Positions 25,572-36,483 of a stretch of DNA of 43,135 nucleotides are shown here, piece after piece. Source of the DNA: Deltaproteobacteria bacterium Ga0077539 (GTDB lineage: Bacteria > Myxococcota_A > Polyangia > Polyangiales > Ga0077539); assembly GCA_001465015.1 (NCBI GenBank), contig LNEO01000233.1, forward strand, positions 1 through 43,135, written 5' to 3'. The notes below the pieces were generated by a model. It saw nothing but the letters and a program-made list of their open reading frames with translations, searched no databases and was not told where the DNA came from. The stretch's first letter is position 1; every line of letters begins with the position of its first letter. The position numbers and the translations under genes were made by a program.

Positions 25572-26690
25572 TCAGCCCTGCATGATCTCGACGAGGGCGC
25601 TGGCGCTCGCCTCGAGCTCTTCTTCGGTGATGCCGTAGAAGAGCGGGAGGTTGAGCGCGCTCTTGCAGAAGCGCTTGGAGTGCTCGAGCGAGCCGAACTT
25701 GATCGCGTACGAAGCGGGAGGCTGGCTGTCCATCGTCTCGGGGTAGGTGCGCCCGAAGCCGATCCCCTTGGCCTTGAGCTTCTCGGTCACGGCGTTGACG
25801 TCGACCGAGTCCGCGACGGTGAAGACCGCGAGGTAGCCGTTTTCGTCGTGGCCCGCGGGCGGTCCGTACACGCGGAGGTTGCGCGTGCCGGCGAGGCGCT
25901 TTCGGTACCACTCGGCGGCGCGGCGGCGGTCCGCGACGATCTCGTCGGTCCGCGCGACCATGTGATTGAGAAAGGCCGCTTGGAGGCCGCCCATTCGCGA
26001 GTTCCACCCGATGCGATCGTACGAGTAGTGCGCGCTGCGGCCGTGGTTGCAGAGCGATCGGATGAGCTTCTCGCGCGCCTCGTTGTCCGCGAAGATCGCG
26101 CCGCCATCGACGCAGCCGCCGACGACCTTCGCCGGGTAGAAGCTGGTCGTCCCGACGGTCGAGCCCTGGAGCACCGGCTTGCCGTCGACCTTGACGCCGA
26201 AGCACTGCGCGCCGTCCTCGAGGAGCGGGATGTTCTTCTCCGCGCAGAACGCGCGATAGTCCTGGAGGTTCTTCGAGGCCCACCCGAACAAGTGCACGAG
26301 GACGGCCGAGTTGAACTTGTACGCTTCGTACGCCTTGGTGAACTCCGAGAAGCTCATCTGCAAGTCGTCCGGGTCGATGTCGATCAGCACCGGCGTCGCG
26401 CCGAGCTGAGCGATCGCCTCGTACGTAGCCCAGAACGTCATGTTGGGCAGCGCGACGCGGTGACCATGGCGCACCCCGAGGGCCTGCAGTCCAATGATGA
26501 GCGCGTCCGTTCCGTTTGCGCACGCGATGGACTTGTTGACGCCCAACGTCGAGCAGAGCGCCTTCTCGAGAGCGCCGACGCGCGGGCCGCCGACGAACTC
26601 GATCTTGTCGAACACCTCGCTCCAGTCCGCGAGGACCTCGCTCTTCATGCTCTTGGTAAGCCGCGCCAGATCGATAAAAGGAACGTTCAT
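25572..26690 (-). CDS. DegT/DnrJ/EryC1/StrS-type PLP aminotransferase
   Basis: 372 residues from ATG 26690 (MNVPFIDLARL, a typical start of the family). The cofactor site is complete: NGTDAL (59-64) for phosphate binding, EDGAQCFG (158-165) with D159 and Q162 next to the ring, and the Schiff-base lysine K188 in SFYPAKVVGG. FVGGPRVGALE and NSRMGGLQAAFL are further signatures. The enzyme would transaminate a keto-sugar nucleotide, with the nearby Gfo/Idh dehydrogenase as a possible supplier of the ketone. It is convergent with the membrane protein gene, with 22 bases between. The start is 140 bases after the obg gene on the same strand. Confidence 0.9.
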   Translation of the reverse strand: MNVPFIDLARLTKSMKSEVLADWSEVFDKIEFVGGPRVGALEKALCSTLGVNKSIACANGTDALIIGLQALGVRHGHRVALPNMTFWATYEAIAQLGATPVLIDIDPDDLQMSFSEFTKAYEAYKFNSAVLVHLFGWASKNLQDYRAFCAEKNIPLLEDGAQCFGVKVDGKPVLQGSTVGTTSFYPAKVVGGCVDGGAIFADNEAREKLIRSLCNHGRSAHYSYDRIGWNSRMGGLQAAFLNHMVARTDEIVADRRRAAEWYRKRLAGTRNLRVYGPPAGHDENGYLAVFTVADSVDVNAVTEKLKAKGIGFGRTYPETMDSQPPASYAIKFGSLEHSKRFCKSALNLPLFYGITEEELEASASALVEIMQG

Positions 26691-26830
26691 GACCACTCTC
26701 CACGCCTCGGAAGAACATCGCTCCGAGAAACGCGGGGAGTGTATGCCACATCCTCCCCCCCAAATGCAGCGCCAGAGCAGCGCCGTTCGGGCTCGCAATT
26801 CGACCGTTCGCCGCGAAGTTTTCGCGCCGC

Positions 26831-29557
<2,727 letters not shown>

Positions 29558-29566
29558 CCGACGCCC

Positions 29567-30793
29567 ATGGTCTCGCGACAGCACCTCATCGACCCCGAGC
29601 TCTGCATCCGCTGCAACACCTGCGAGAGCGTGTGCAAGCCCAAGGCGATCACCCACGACTCGCGCAACTACGTCGTCGATTTCGACAAGTGCAACGCGTG
29701 CGGTGACTGCCTTCCGCCCTGCCCCACAGGGGCGATCGACAACTGGCGCAACGTCACCACGCCGTGGTCTCTCGACGTGCAGTTGACCTGGGACATGCTC
29801 CCGCCCGAGGGCGACGCGCCAACGACCACCGAGCCCGCCGCGACGATCGAGGCGGGCGCGAGCGAGGTCCCCGACGAGGTGCGCGCGCTCGAGCGCGAGG
29901 CGCAGAGGGCGCAGGGCGGCGAGGCCCCGCCGCCGTGGAGCGCGGCGCACCCTTATGTGGGCCTGTATTCGAAGCAGCGCCCCGCGATCGCGACGGTCAG
30001 CGGCAACTACCGGCTCACCGAGCCCTCTTCGCCCGTGGACATTCGGCACATCGTCCTCGACTTCGGGCGCACCGCGATGCCCGTGCTCGAGGGGCAGTCG
30101 ATCGGGATCCTCCCTCCGGGCCGCGACGAGCACGGGCGCGAGCACCACGTGCGGCTCTACTCCGTCGCCAGCCCGCGCAACGGAGAGCGCCCCGGCTACA
30201 ACAACGTCGCCCTCACGGTGAAGCGCGTCACCGAAGACCGCGAAGGACGCCCCACGCGCGGCGTGGCGTCGAACTACCTCTGCGACCTCAGGGTGGGCGA
30301 CAAGGTCTCTGTCGTCGGGCCGTTCGGCGCGAGCTTTCTCATGCCCAACCACCCAGGAGCGAAGCTCTTGATGGTGTGCACGGGCACCGGGAGCGCTCCG
30401 ATGCGCGCGATGACCGAGCGCCGTCGCCGCCGCATGAACCTCGCCGAAGGGGGCGAGATCCTCTTGTTTTTTGGTGCGCGAAAGCCCGAGGAGCTGCCGT
30501 ACTTCGGCCCGCTGCAGAAGCTGCCGAAGAGCTTGATCGACGTCGAGTTCGCGTTCTCGCGGGACGAGCGCTACGCCAGAGGCTACGTGCAGGACCGGAT
30601 GCTCGCGCGCGCGGACAAAGTGGGCGAGTGGCTCGAGAGCGACGACTGCTTCGTCTACCTCTGCGGTCACAAGCGCATGGAGGACGGCGTGCTCGAGGCG
30701 TTCGCGAAGATCGCCGAGCGGCGCGGCCAATCGTGGAGCGCGCTACGAGAGCTCATGCGTGCGGAGGGAAGGTTTCACGTCGAGACGTACTGA
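29567..30793 (+). CDS. boxA: Benzoyl-CoA 2,3-epoxidase reductase subunit BoxA
   Basis: 408 residues. The N-terminal ferredoxin domain has two complete 4Fe-4S motifs: C13, C16, C19, C23 ([11 protein letters not shown]) and C42, C45, C48, C52 ([11 protein letters not shown]). An acidic/alanine linker at about 80-125 leads to a ferredoxin-NADP reductase-type module with the FAD motif RLYSVASPR, the NADPH-binding [12 protein letters not shown] and the C-terminal end EGRFHVETY. It passes electrons from NADPH to BoxB. It sits directly after boxB. The reduced spacing and matching strand make this a tight two-gene unit. Confidence 0.95.
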   Translation: MVSRQHLIDPELCIRCNTCESVCKPKAITHDSRNYVVDFDKCNACGDCLPPCPTGAIDNWRNVTTPWSLDVQLTWDMLPPEGDAPTTTEPAATIEAGASEVPDEVRALEREAQRAQGGEAPPPWSAAHPYVGLYSKQRPAIATVSGNYRLTEPSSPVDIRHIVLDFGRTAMPVLEGQSIGILPPGRDEHGREHHVRLYSVASPRNGERPGYNNVALTVKRVTEDREGRPTRGVASNYLCDLRVGDKVSVVGPFGASFLMPNHPGAKLLMVCTGTGSAPMRAMTERRRRRMNLAEGGEILLFFGARKPEELPYFGPLQKLPKSLIDVEFAFSRDERYARGYVQDRMLARADKVGEWLESDDCFVYLCGHKRMEDGVLEAFAKIAERRGQSWSALRELMRAEGRFHVETY

Positions 30794-30844
30794 GCGGAGC
30801 GCGGGTGGGGGCGCGCGCCGCGAGAGCGTCGCTCTTCGAGAGCG

Positions 30845-31184
30845 TCACTCGAAGACGCTGGTCGTGGACGAAGCGCTCGCTGCGCGGGCGATCCAGCGCC
30901 GGAGCTGCTCGCCGTCTTCGCACGCGCGGATGCGCGCGGCCGTGGGATCGTCCACGGAGAGTCCGCGAGCGGCGAGCAACGTAAAGAGCGCTTGCTGCTC
31001 ACCCAACACCACGCCGCGCGCTTCACCGCGCGCCTCCCCGCGCGCCTCGCTCTCGGCCATCAGGTCATCGAGGGTCTTGTCTACGGACTTGACGTACTCT
31101 GCGTATCGCATCTCGATCTCCTTCGAAAACGCGTCGTCACCGCAACTCGGCCCGCATGCGCAACGCCGCTCTGAGACCGCCCCG
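30845..31184 (-). pseudogene. C-terminal fragment of an Rpn-like protein with RGEA repeats (copy 1)
   Basis: An 88-residue frame (ATG 31111) reads MRYAEYVKSVDKTLDDLMAE, then two ARGEARGEA units, then VVLGEQQALFTLLAARGLSV and RRWIARAASASS. This looks like the C-terminal end of the large Rpn/transposase-like family common in myxobacteria and cyanobacteria, in which a nuclease domain precedes a charged coil. Upstream, another frame gives LRMRAELR before a stop, so the full-length gene is broken by a frameshift and truncated at the 67-base repeat at 31185. The 88-residue piece could still be translated. A second copy lies beyond the STAND gene. Confidence 0.62.
31044..31135. repeat. 92-base direct repeat, copy 1
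   Basis: Identical by eye to 35325-35416, in the same orientation. It covers the start of the Rpn-like fragment and sequence just upstream. The flanking parts of the two fragments are only partly alike, so the identity is local. Confidence 0.85.
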
Positions 31185-31251
31185 GGTGCCAGTCCCGGTG
31201 GCAGGCTCGCTGCCACCAGTGGCAGAGGCGCTGCCACCGGCAGTGGCACCG
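31185..31251 (+). repeat. 67-base multi-hairpin palindromic repeat, copy 1
   Basis: Starts ggtgccagtcccggtggcag and ends ggcagtggcaccg. Two inner hairpins (ggtggcag/ctgccacc and gtggcag/ctgccac, each with a 5-base loop) sit inside an outer stem of 13 positions with two mismatches, so single-stranded DNA or RNA would fold as a three-arm figure. It is identical to copy 3 (37868-37934). It lies between the Rpn-like fragment and the STAND gene. Confidence 0.9.
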
Positions 31252-31300
31252 CGACGCTCTCCGCGGAGACCGCGTATTCGCGCTACCCTCGGGAGGAGCG

Positions 31301-34300
31301 ATGTGGATTTCGAGCTCGTTCAGCAACATCACCGCTGCCAAGATCACCAGCGTCTTCTCGGGCGGGACGGGCGAGTTGCTTCAAGACCTGCTGCGGACGC
31401 TGGTGCATGCAGAGCTCGCAGCGAGCAGGATCGCGCGCCCCCACAAGGTGACCGTCAACACGACCGGCGCGGGCAGCGATGGCGGGGTCGACCTGAGGTA
31501 CGACCCGAGCTCCGGCGCAAGCGGCGAGGGCATCGTTGTTCCCCGACTGGATGGAGTGCAGCTCTACTCGTGCAAAGCCACGAAACAGTGGTTGGACAAG
31601 GTCCTCGGCGACCTCGATCCACACAAGGCGACAGGCAGCGGGAAATCGAAGAAAACCTACAACGAGCGCGCGCGAATGATCGCCGAGACGTTGGCGGCAT
31701 CCCCGAACGCGCGGTTCGTGATCGTCACGAGCGAAGCAGGTTCGCTCGACGCCACGCGGAAGAAGAAAGAGGACACGAAGTACCCTGGCGCGAATGCGCA
31801 GGCGTCCATCGCGGGGTGCCTCTCGCGCTGTGATCCGAAGCACAACGGGCGTCGCTTCGACGATCAAATCGTCCTCGTCACCGCCGTGCAGCTCGAAGCA
31901 GCGCTGAAGAAGTACAAGCCCGCGCTGCCTGACACGCAACTGACGCAGCTCGGTGTCCGACGCCTGGACGGGTGGAAGACCATCGACGATCTCGGGGCGA
32001 CTTTCACGAAATCGCAGCGACAGAACCGAGCTGCGTTCGTTCGAGATGCGTCTCGAGAGAACGTCAAGAAGCAGCTCGAAGTTGTGGTCGATAACGGCGC
32101 GCTCGCGATCGTTTGTGGTCCGCCCGGCATCGGCAAGACTCGCGCTATCTACGAGTCTCTCGCGCGCCTCGACTCTGAGCGATCGCCGGGGTCGATCGTC
32201 TACTCGGAAAACGAGGGCGCTCTCACCGATGTGGTGTCCAACAAGGTGCTCGATGTCGCGAATCTCACGCTGGTGGTGGACGACCTGAACGCGGCGGACA
32301 TCGCTTTGTTCGTGGACCGCCTTTCGAGTAAGCCGCGCACACCGACCACTTCCGTGGTGCTCGTCGTCTCTGCCCCTCGGGCGTTGATCGAAGCGAAGCT
32401 CCAGCTCGTTCCTGACCACGGGTTCGAGACGATCGTGGTGGACAAGCTGGAAGATGGCTCGATCCGGCAGTTGCTCGAAGCGGAGATGGACGACAAATCG
32501 CAGGCGAATCTTGACGACTTCGTGGTTCTCAGCGAGGGCTACCCGTGGTGGGCGGTGCTGCTCGCGCGACACGCAACCACGACCGTTTCGCTTCGCGACG
32601 CCATCGAGAGAGCGATCACACCGCAGGGCGCGACCGCGAGCGATGCCTGGGCGGCGCTCTTGCTCGCACTGTTGCTTCGCGGTGAGCGTCTCTCTGACTT
32701 CAGCGTCGAGAAGCGCCGCTGCGTCTCGTCGGCGCCAGGCGTCTCAGCATGGAGAGACCTCGAAGACTCGCTCGACACGCTTCGATCGCGTGAAATCGTG
32801 CGTCCTCCGTCGCGCTCCGAGCCGATCGGCTACGTGAGCCCTGCGTTGTTTGCGCGCGAGGTGATCGTCAAAGAACTCGTCGAAGACGCTGCAAAGATCG
32901 CTGCGCTACGCAAGTGCGACGCTGCGATGATCGAGCGTCTCTTCGACGCTCTCGCTGAGTACGGCATCCCCGAGCAGGATCAGCGTAGCTTCGCGGAGCA
33001 CGTGCTCTCGGCCATGCGCGACGTGACGGTCGACTCCCTCGATGCGACGCGCTCTTTGGATGCGTCGTTGCTCAACCGCATCGCACCGCTCTGTCCGGTC
33101 GAGTGCGCTCGATGGTGCAAGACGTTTCTCGCGGCGTGTGAAGACGCCGCGTTGTCTCCGCGCCGCATGGCGCAGGTCGCGATCAGCAGCGCGCTGACCG
33201 CCGCGTACCGACGCGAGGGAGCAGTGTTTGCTCTTGTCGAACCCTTGCTGCGTCGGCTCGCCTTGCTCGACGAAGCGCGAATGCTCAACGGTCCGCGCCA
33301 TGTGTGGTCGCGGTTGTTCGTCGACCGCGACAGCGCTTCGCTCTCGCTCGAAGCGCGGATCGATACGTTCGAGCGCGTCGTCCACGAGGGAAAGCCCGCC
33401 GAGCGCAAGCTCGCGCTCGACGTCTGTGCAGCGTGGACCGCCAACGATGGCTACCTCCGCGCGTGGCCGAGAGGAACCTCGAGCGACACGCCCGAGCGAG
33501 CCGACGCACAGCGGCGCGTGGTCGACTGCTTCGTGCTCTTGCTGAGCGATGATGACGCGAGCGTACGCGACACGGCGAGAGTGCAGCTCAATGTTGTTCT
33601 CGGCGTTAGACGCTCGAGCAACCCATGGATGCGGCAGGTCTCCGAGCGCGTGGCCGCGCAGTTGGTCCATTGGTCCGCGCATCAACGCTCAGCGTTGCTC
33701 GCAGCTCTGCACGCGAGAAACAGCCAACGTGGCGCTTCGACGGATGATCGACACGCTGTGGCTCCGTTGATCGATGCGCTGGCTCCGCGCTCGATGAGCG
33801 AGCGGTTTCGGTCCTTTGCGTCACAGCTCGCTGAGCGTCCGCTGCCCGAGTCGCTCACGGACGAGCAGCAGGCCGTTCTCGACGAGCTCGTGCGCTCGGA
33901 TGAGGAGGCTTTCGAGCGCGAGCTCGTGTGGCTCGACGTCGAGTGCGAGCCGCTGTGCGCGCATCGAGCCACGTTTGCGCTGGGAGCGTACGATCGCCTC
34001 GAACGCTGCTTGCCTCGGATCGAGGACCACGTTCGACGTCATCCCACCTCGCGATCCTCCCTGATGTACCTGCTCGGCGCGGAGGATCACGTCGAGCACG
34101 AGAGGATCGACGAGGTGCTGGCTGGTTGGGATGAAGGTGCGCTCGTCGCTGCTCGCCTCGAATACATCGCGCAAGCGAAGGCGCACACCGACGCAAGAGC
34201 GCAGTGGGTGGTCGAAGCGGCGTCGAGCGATGCGCCGGACCATTGGTTCGAGCGGTTGTTGTACAGCCCAACGTTGCAGCGCTCGCCCGCGTCCTGGCGG

Positions 34301-35032
34301 GAGCGATTCGTCGACGCCATGCTCGCCCGCCCGTCGCCCAACCGCGCGGCGATCGCGCTGCGGCTTTGCTGGCGAGAGGGAGAGGTCCACGAAGGCGACG
34401 ACGAGCTGCACGACGAGCGCAATGCGCGGCGGGCGATGCAGGCGATGCTCGACCTCGACAAGTGGCCGTCAGAGACGCGAGCCGAATGGCAACACACGCT
34501 CTTGGTGATCGCGCAGACCGACCTCGAGTGGGCTGCGGAGCATCTCGTGGCGGTGGTCGTGAAGGCAGGAATTCGCGTTCCTGCTCCGCCGACGGACGAC
34601 GTACTGGCACGTTGGCCGCGCGAGCGAGCGAGCGTGTTGTTGGCCGCGGTGCTCCGTGCTTTCAGCGCCCCGACGCGGCGCGCACTCTCGTGGTGGTTGC
34701 GATCTTCGCCGCTGCTGCCCGAGTGGACCGACGCGCTGCTCGAATGGGCGGCCGACGATCGCGATCGAGCGCTGTGGGTGCTGACATGGCTCAGCGCCGC
34801 GAGCGCGACGCACGAGGCGTTGTTCGCCGCCTTGAGCGCGAGGTACGCGAGTGATGCCGCGTTGATGGATGAGCTTCGTTCGTCGATCGAAGCCGTGTTG
34901 TGGGCGGCCGACGGCGCTCTCGATCGAAGCGCAGTCGAGGTGCTCCGCCGTCATGCCGAGCGCCTCGGACGCGACGACCGCGGGTGGTACGAGCGAGTCG
35001 TCGGGTCGCTCGAGCGCAATCGGGCTGCGTAG
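31301..35032 (+). CDS. Nuclease-STAND NTPase, Avs-like antiviral candidate
   Basis: 1243 residues; a strong ribosome site (ggaggag) sits four bases before ATG. Residues 20-100 form a PD-(D/E)XK-like nuclease: GELLQDLLRTLV helix, then D64 in GSDGGVDLRYD and Q87..K92 in VQLYSCKA. A P-loop module follows: Walker A GPPGIGKT (273-280) and Walker B LTLVVDD (322-328). From about 480 to the end the protein is helical, with no clear TPR signature but repeat-like helix pairs. This order (nuclease, STAND, long helical sensor) is that of Avs antiviral proteins, which detect phage proteins and then cut DNA. No assignment to a named Avs type is possible by eye. Rpn-like fragments flank it, and two ATPase/HNH pairs and a type I R-M operon lie further on. 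Confidence 0.75.
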   Translation: MWISSSFSNITAAKITSVFSGGTGELLQDLLRTLVHAELAASRIARPHKVTVNTTGAGSDGGVDLRYDPSSGASGEGIVVPRLDGVQLYSCKATKQWLDKVLGDLDPHKATGSGKSKKTYNERARMIAETLAASPNARFVIVTSEAGSLDATRKKKEDTKYPGANAQASIAGCLSRCDPKHNGRRFDDQIVLVTAVQLEAALKKYKPALPDTQLTQLGVRRLDGWKTIDDLGATFTKSQRQNRAAFVRDASRENVKKQLEVVVDNGALAIVCGPPGIGKTRAIYESLARLDSERSPGSIVYSENEGALTDVVSNKVLDVANLTLVVDDLNAADIALFVDRLSSKPRTPTTSVVLVVSAPRALIEAKLQLVPDHGFETIVVDKLEDGSIRQLLEAEMDDKSQANLDDFVVLSEGYPWWAVLLARHATTTVSLRDAIERAITPQGATASDAWAALLLALLLRGERLSDFSVEKRRCVSSAPGVSAWRDLEDSLDTLRSREIVRPPSRSEPIGYVSPALFAREVIVKELVEDAAKIAALRKCDAAMIERLFDALAEYGIPEQDQRSFAEHVLSAMRDVTVDSLDATRSLDASLLNRIAPLCPVECARWCKTFLAACEDAALSPRRMAQVAISSALTAAYRREGAVFALVEPLLRRLALLDEARMLNGPRHVWSRLFVDRDSASLSLEARIDTFERVVHEGKPAERKLALDVCAAWTANDGYLRAWPRGTSSDTPERADAQRRVVDCFVLLLSDDDASVRDTARVQLNVVLGVRRSSNPWMRQVSERVAAQLVHWSAHQRSALLAALHARNSQRGASTDDRHAVAPLIDALAPRSMSERFRSFASQLAERPLPESLTDEQQAVLDELVRSDEEAFERELVWLDVECEPLCAHRATFALGAYDRLERCLPRIEDHVRRHPTSRSSLMYLLGAEDHVEHERIDEVLAGWDEGALVAARLEYIAQAKAHTDARAQWVVEAASSDAPDHWFERLLYSPTLQRSPASWRERFVDAMLARPSPNRAAIALRLCWREGEVHEGDDELHDERNARRAMQAMLDLDKWPSETRAEWQHTLLVIAQTDLEWAAEHLVAVVVKAGIRVPAPPTDDVLARWPRERASVLLAAVLRAFSAPTRRALSWWLRSSPLLPEWTDALLEWAADDRDRALWVLTWLSAASATHEALFAALSARYASDAALMDELRSSIEAVLWAADGALDRSAVEVLRRHAERLGRDDRGWYERVVGSLERNRAA

Positions 35033-35047
35033 CGGGCGCGGGCCTGT

Positions 35048-35071
35048 GTCTGCCACGGAGAGTGGCACCGG
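35048..35071. terminator. Hairpin between the STAND gene and the Rpn-like fragment
   Basis: tgccac ggaga gtggca forms a 6-bp stem with a 5-base loop, 20 bases after the STAND stop codon and facing a convergent frame. Its sequence resembles one arm of the 67-base repeats, so it may be a degenerate piece of one. Confidence 0.35.
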
Positions 35072-35077
35072 GAGTCG

Positions 35078-35705
35078 TCAGTCGAAGACAGCGTCGATCG
35101 ACTCCGCCGTCGCCGCCCGCGCGATCCAACGTCTCAGTTCGTCGTTGTCGTTGCAGGCAACAATCCGCGCTGTTGTGCTTTCGTCCACAGAGAGCCTTCG
35201 CGCTTCGAGCAGCGTGAACAGCGCTTGCCGCTCACCCAACACCACGCCGCGCGCTTCGCCGCGCACTTCACCACGGGCTTCACCACGGGCTTCACCGCGC
35301 GCTTCTCCGCGCGCTTCACCGCGGGCCTCGCTCTCGGCCATCAGGTCATCGAGGGTCTTGTCTACGGACTTGACGTACTCTGCGTATCGCATCTCGATCT
35401 CCTTCGAAAACGCGTCCGGCCCGCATGCGCAACAGGATGCGCGTCACGAACGGGCGCTCCCACGCATCCTCGCTGAGCCGCGCGGACTCGGCGATCGCCG
35501 CGCGCAGCACGGCTCCGCGACCCATGAGCCGAAGGAGCAACGTTGACCGCGATCGAGGCAGTTCGCTCACGACGATCAGGCGCAGCACGCGACTCGTGTT
35601 GCCAACGTATACGCCGCGTGGCCACCCGCGGCTGGCTTCGAGCGCAAAGGTCTCGATCACCGATCGCGCTCGCCCGGGGGACACCATCCACAACACACGA
35701 TGGCG
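35078..35705 (-). pseudogene. Rpn-like protein fragment with RGEA repeats (copy 2), frameshifted
   Basis: Two frames together make a partial Rpn-like protein. Between 35705 and about 35414 one frame reads VLWMVSPGRARSVIETFALE, then GWPRGVYVGN, LIVVSELPRSRSTLLLRLMG and LSEDAWERPFVTRILLRMR, a pattern typical of this family. Then the frame changes, and from ATG 35392 a 104-residue piece reads MRYAEYVKSVDKTLDDLMAE, six RGEA-type units, and the same C-terminal block as copy 1. The 5' end of the gene, with the nuclease core, is missing and ends next to the 67-base repeat at 35711. Copy 1 has the same frame change, so it predates or follows from the duplication. Confidence 0.68.
35325..35416. repeat. 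92-base direct repeat, copy 2
   Basis: Identical by eye to 31044-31135. With copy 1 it brackets 4.2 kb holding the STAND gene. Confidence 0.85.
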
Positions 35706-36483
35706 TGTCGCGGTGCCACTCCCGGTGGCAGCGCCTCTGCCACTGGTGGCAGCGAGCCTGCCACTGGGACTGGCACCATGTGCACAACGCGACGAGCAGC
35801 TTCCGCTTCTTCGTAGCGCCGGGCTTCTTCGCCTTGTGGGACGCATGTGACGTGCGCATCAGTCCTCGCCGCGTGGAGCCAGTTCTTGAAGGGGCGCTCG
35901 ATTCGACCGCTCGCGCGATAAGCGGCGCGTAGCGCTCGAGCTGTTCGACTGTGAGACGGCCCTCTTGGTATTCAACATACCAAGCACGACGAATCTCGAC
36001 GATGGTCTCGCTGTTCAGCCAAAGAGCTGTGCTCCTCGCAAGAACGCGATGCGCAGGTGGGACGGATGTCGTTGTGAAGAGCAAGAGGGACGGGAGGACA
36101 ACCTCGAACCACCCGTCCTGCACGACCAGAGGATCGAGATAGACAGCGTCTTTCTTGCTGCTGTTGACCGCGCTATCGGCAAGTCGGTAGTTGGTCCATT
36201 CGTAGATCTGCTCGGGTCGGCCACTGTCTCGCGACGCGTTGCAGGACTCGAAGTGGTCGACCGTGCCCCCGGAGAGCCACATCGCGGAGTAGGCGCAGCG
36301 CCCGTCGAACGATTTACGAAGGTCGTTTCGAAAGGGGCTCCAGTAGTCCTGCGGCCGCTTGCGTGTTTTGTTTACGAACTCCTTCCCCGTCGATGACGCG
36401 AGCCAATCCCGGCCTTTTGTCCGGCAATCGACGTCGAAGCGCTTGGGTTCGGGATCGAGCTTCGTCGGGATCACGAGCGTCAC
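35362..36483 (-). CDS. HNH nuclease, PtuB-like, with anomalous C-terminal read-through
   Basis: Residues 1-230 form the probable natural protein. RCAYSAMWLSGGTVDHFES (62-80) carries the DH of an HNH site (D76, H77), and YEWTNYRLADSAVNSSKKDA (94-113) gives the later N107 and K110. The start is GTG 36483, overlapping the TGA of the ATPase gene as GTGA. ATPase plus HNH in this arrangement is that of the Septu defence system (PtuA-PtuB). From about residue 236 the frame passes through the 67-base repeat (Cys/Trp/Gln/Arg-rich WCQSQWQARC) and then antisense-like, Arg-rich sequence to 35362, where it overlaps the Rpn-like fragment. The last ~140 residues therefore look like an accident of insertion; the normal stop has probably been lost. 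Confidence 0.7.
   Translation of the reverse strand: MTLVIPTKLDPEPKRFDVDCRTKGRDWLASSTGKEFVNKTRKRPQDYWSPFRNDLRKSFDGRCAYSAMWLSGGTVDHFESCNASRDSGRPEQIYEWTNYRLADSAVNSSKKDAVYLDPLVVQDGWFEVVLPSLLLFTTTSVPPAHRVLARSTALWLNSETIVEIRRAWYVEYQEGRLTVEQLERYAPLIARAVESSAPSRTGSTRRGLMRTSHASHKAKKPGATKKRKLLVALCTWCQSQWQARCHQWQRRCHREWHRDTPSCVVDGVPRASAIGDRDLCARSQPRVATRRIRWQHESRAAPDRRERTASIAVNVAPSAHGSRSRAARGDRRVRAAQRGCVGAPVRDAHPVAHAGRTRFRRRSRCDTQSTSSP
35711..35777 (-). repeat. 67-base multi-hairpin palindromic repeat, copy 2 (inverted)
   Basis: The reverse complement of copies 1 and 3 with two base differences (65 of 67 matches). One difference lies in each side of the outer stem, and the outer stem here has fewer mismatches than in the other copies. 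It sits between the Rpn-like fragment and the natural end region of the first HNH gene, whose frame runs on through it. Confidence 0.9.

Noticed and set aside
22318..25638. 1100-residue open frame on the plus strand
   Set aside because: It covers genes on both strands in a wrong frame (flippase end, dehydrogenase, membrane protein) and has shadow-like composition.
30845..31249. A longer 134-residue gene starting upstream of the Rpn-like fragment
   Set aside because: The extra N-terminus is a translation of the 67-base repeat; the sensible start is ATG 31111.
31185..31251. tRNA-like cloverleaf
   Set aside because: The folding arms superficially recall a tRNA, but there is no anticodon arm, T-loop sequence or CCA pattern, and the same unit recurs three times.
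35078..35392. Intact small independent gene (antitoxin-like)
   Set aside because: The upstream frame continues the family pattern out of frame, so it is better explained as the end of a broken longer gene, though translation is possible.
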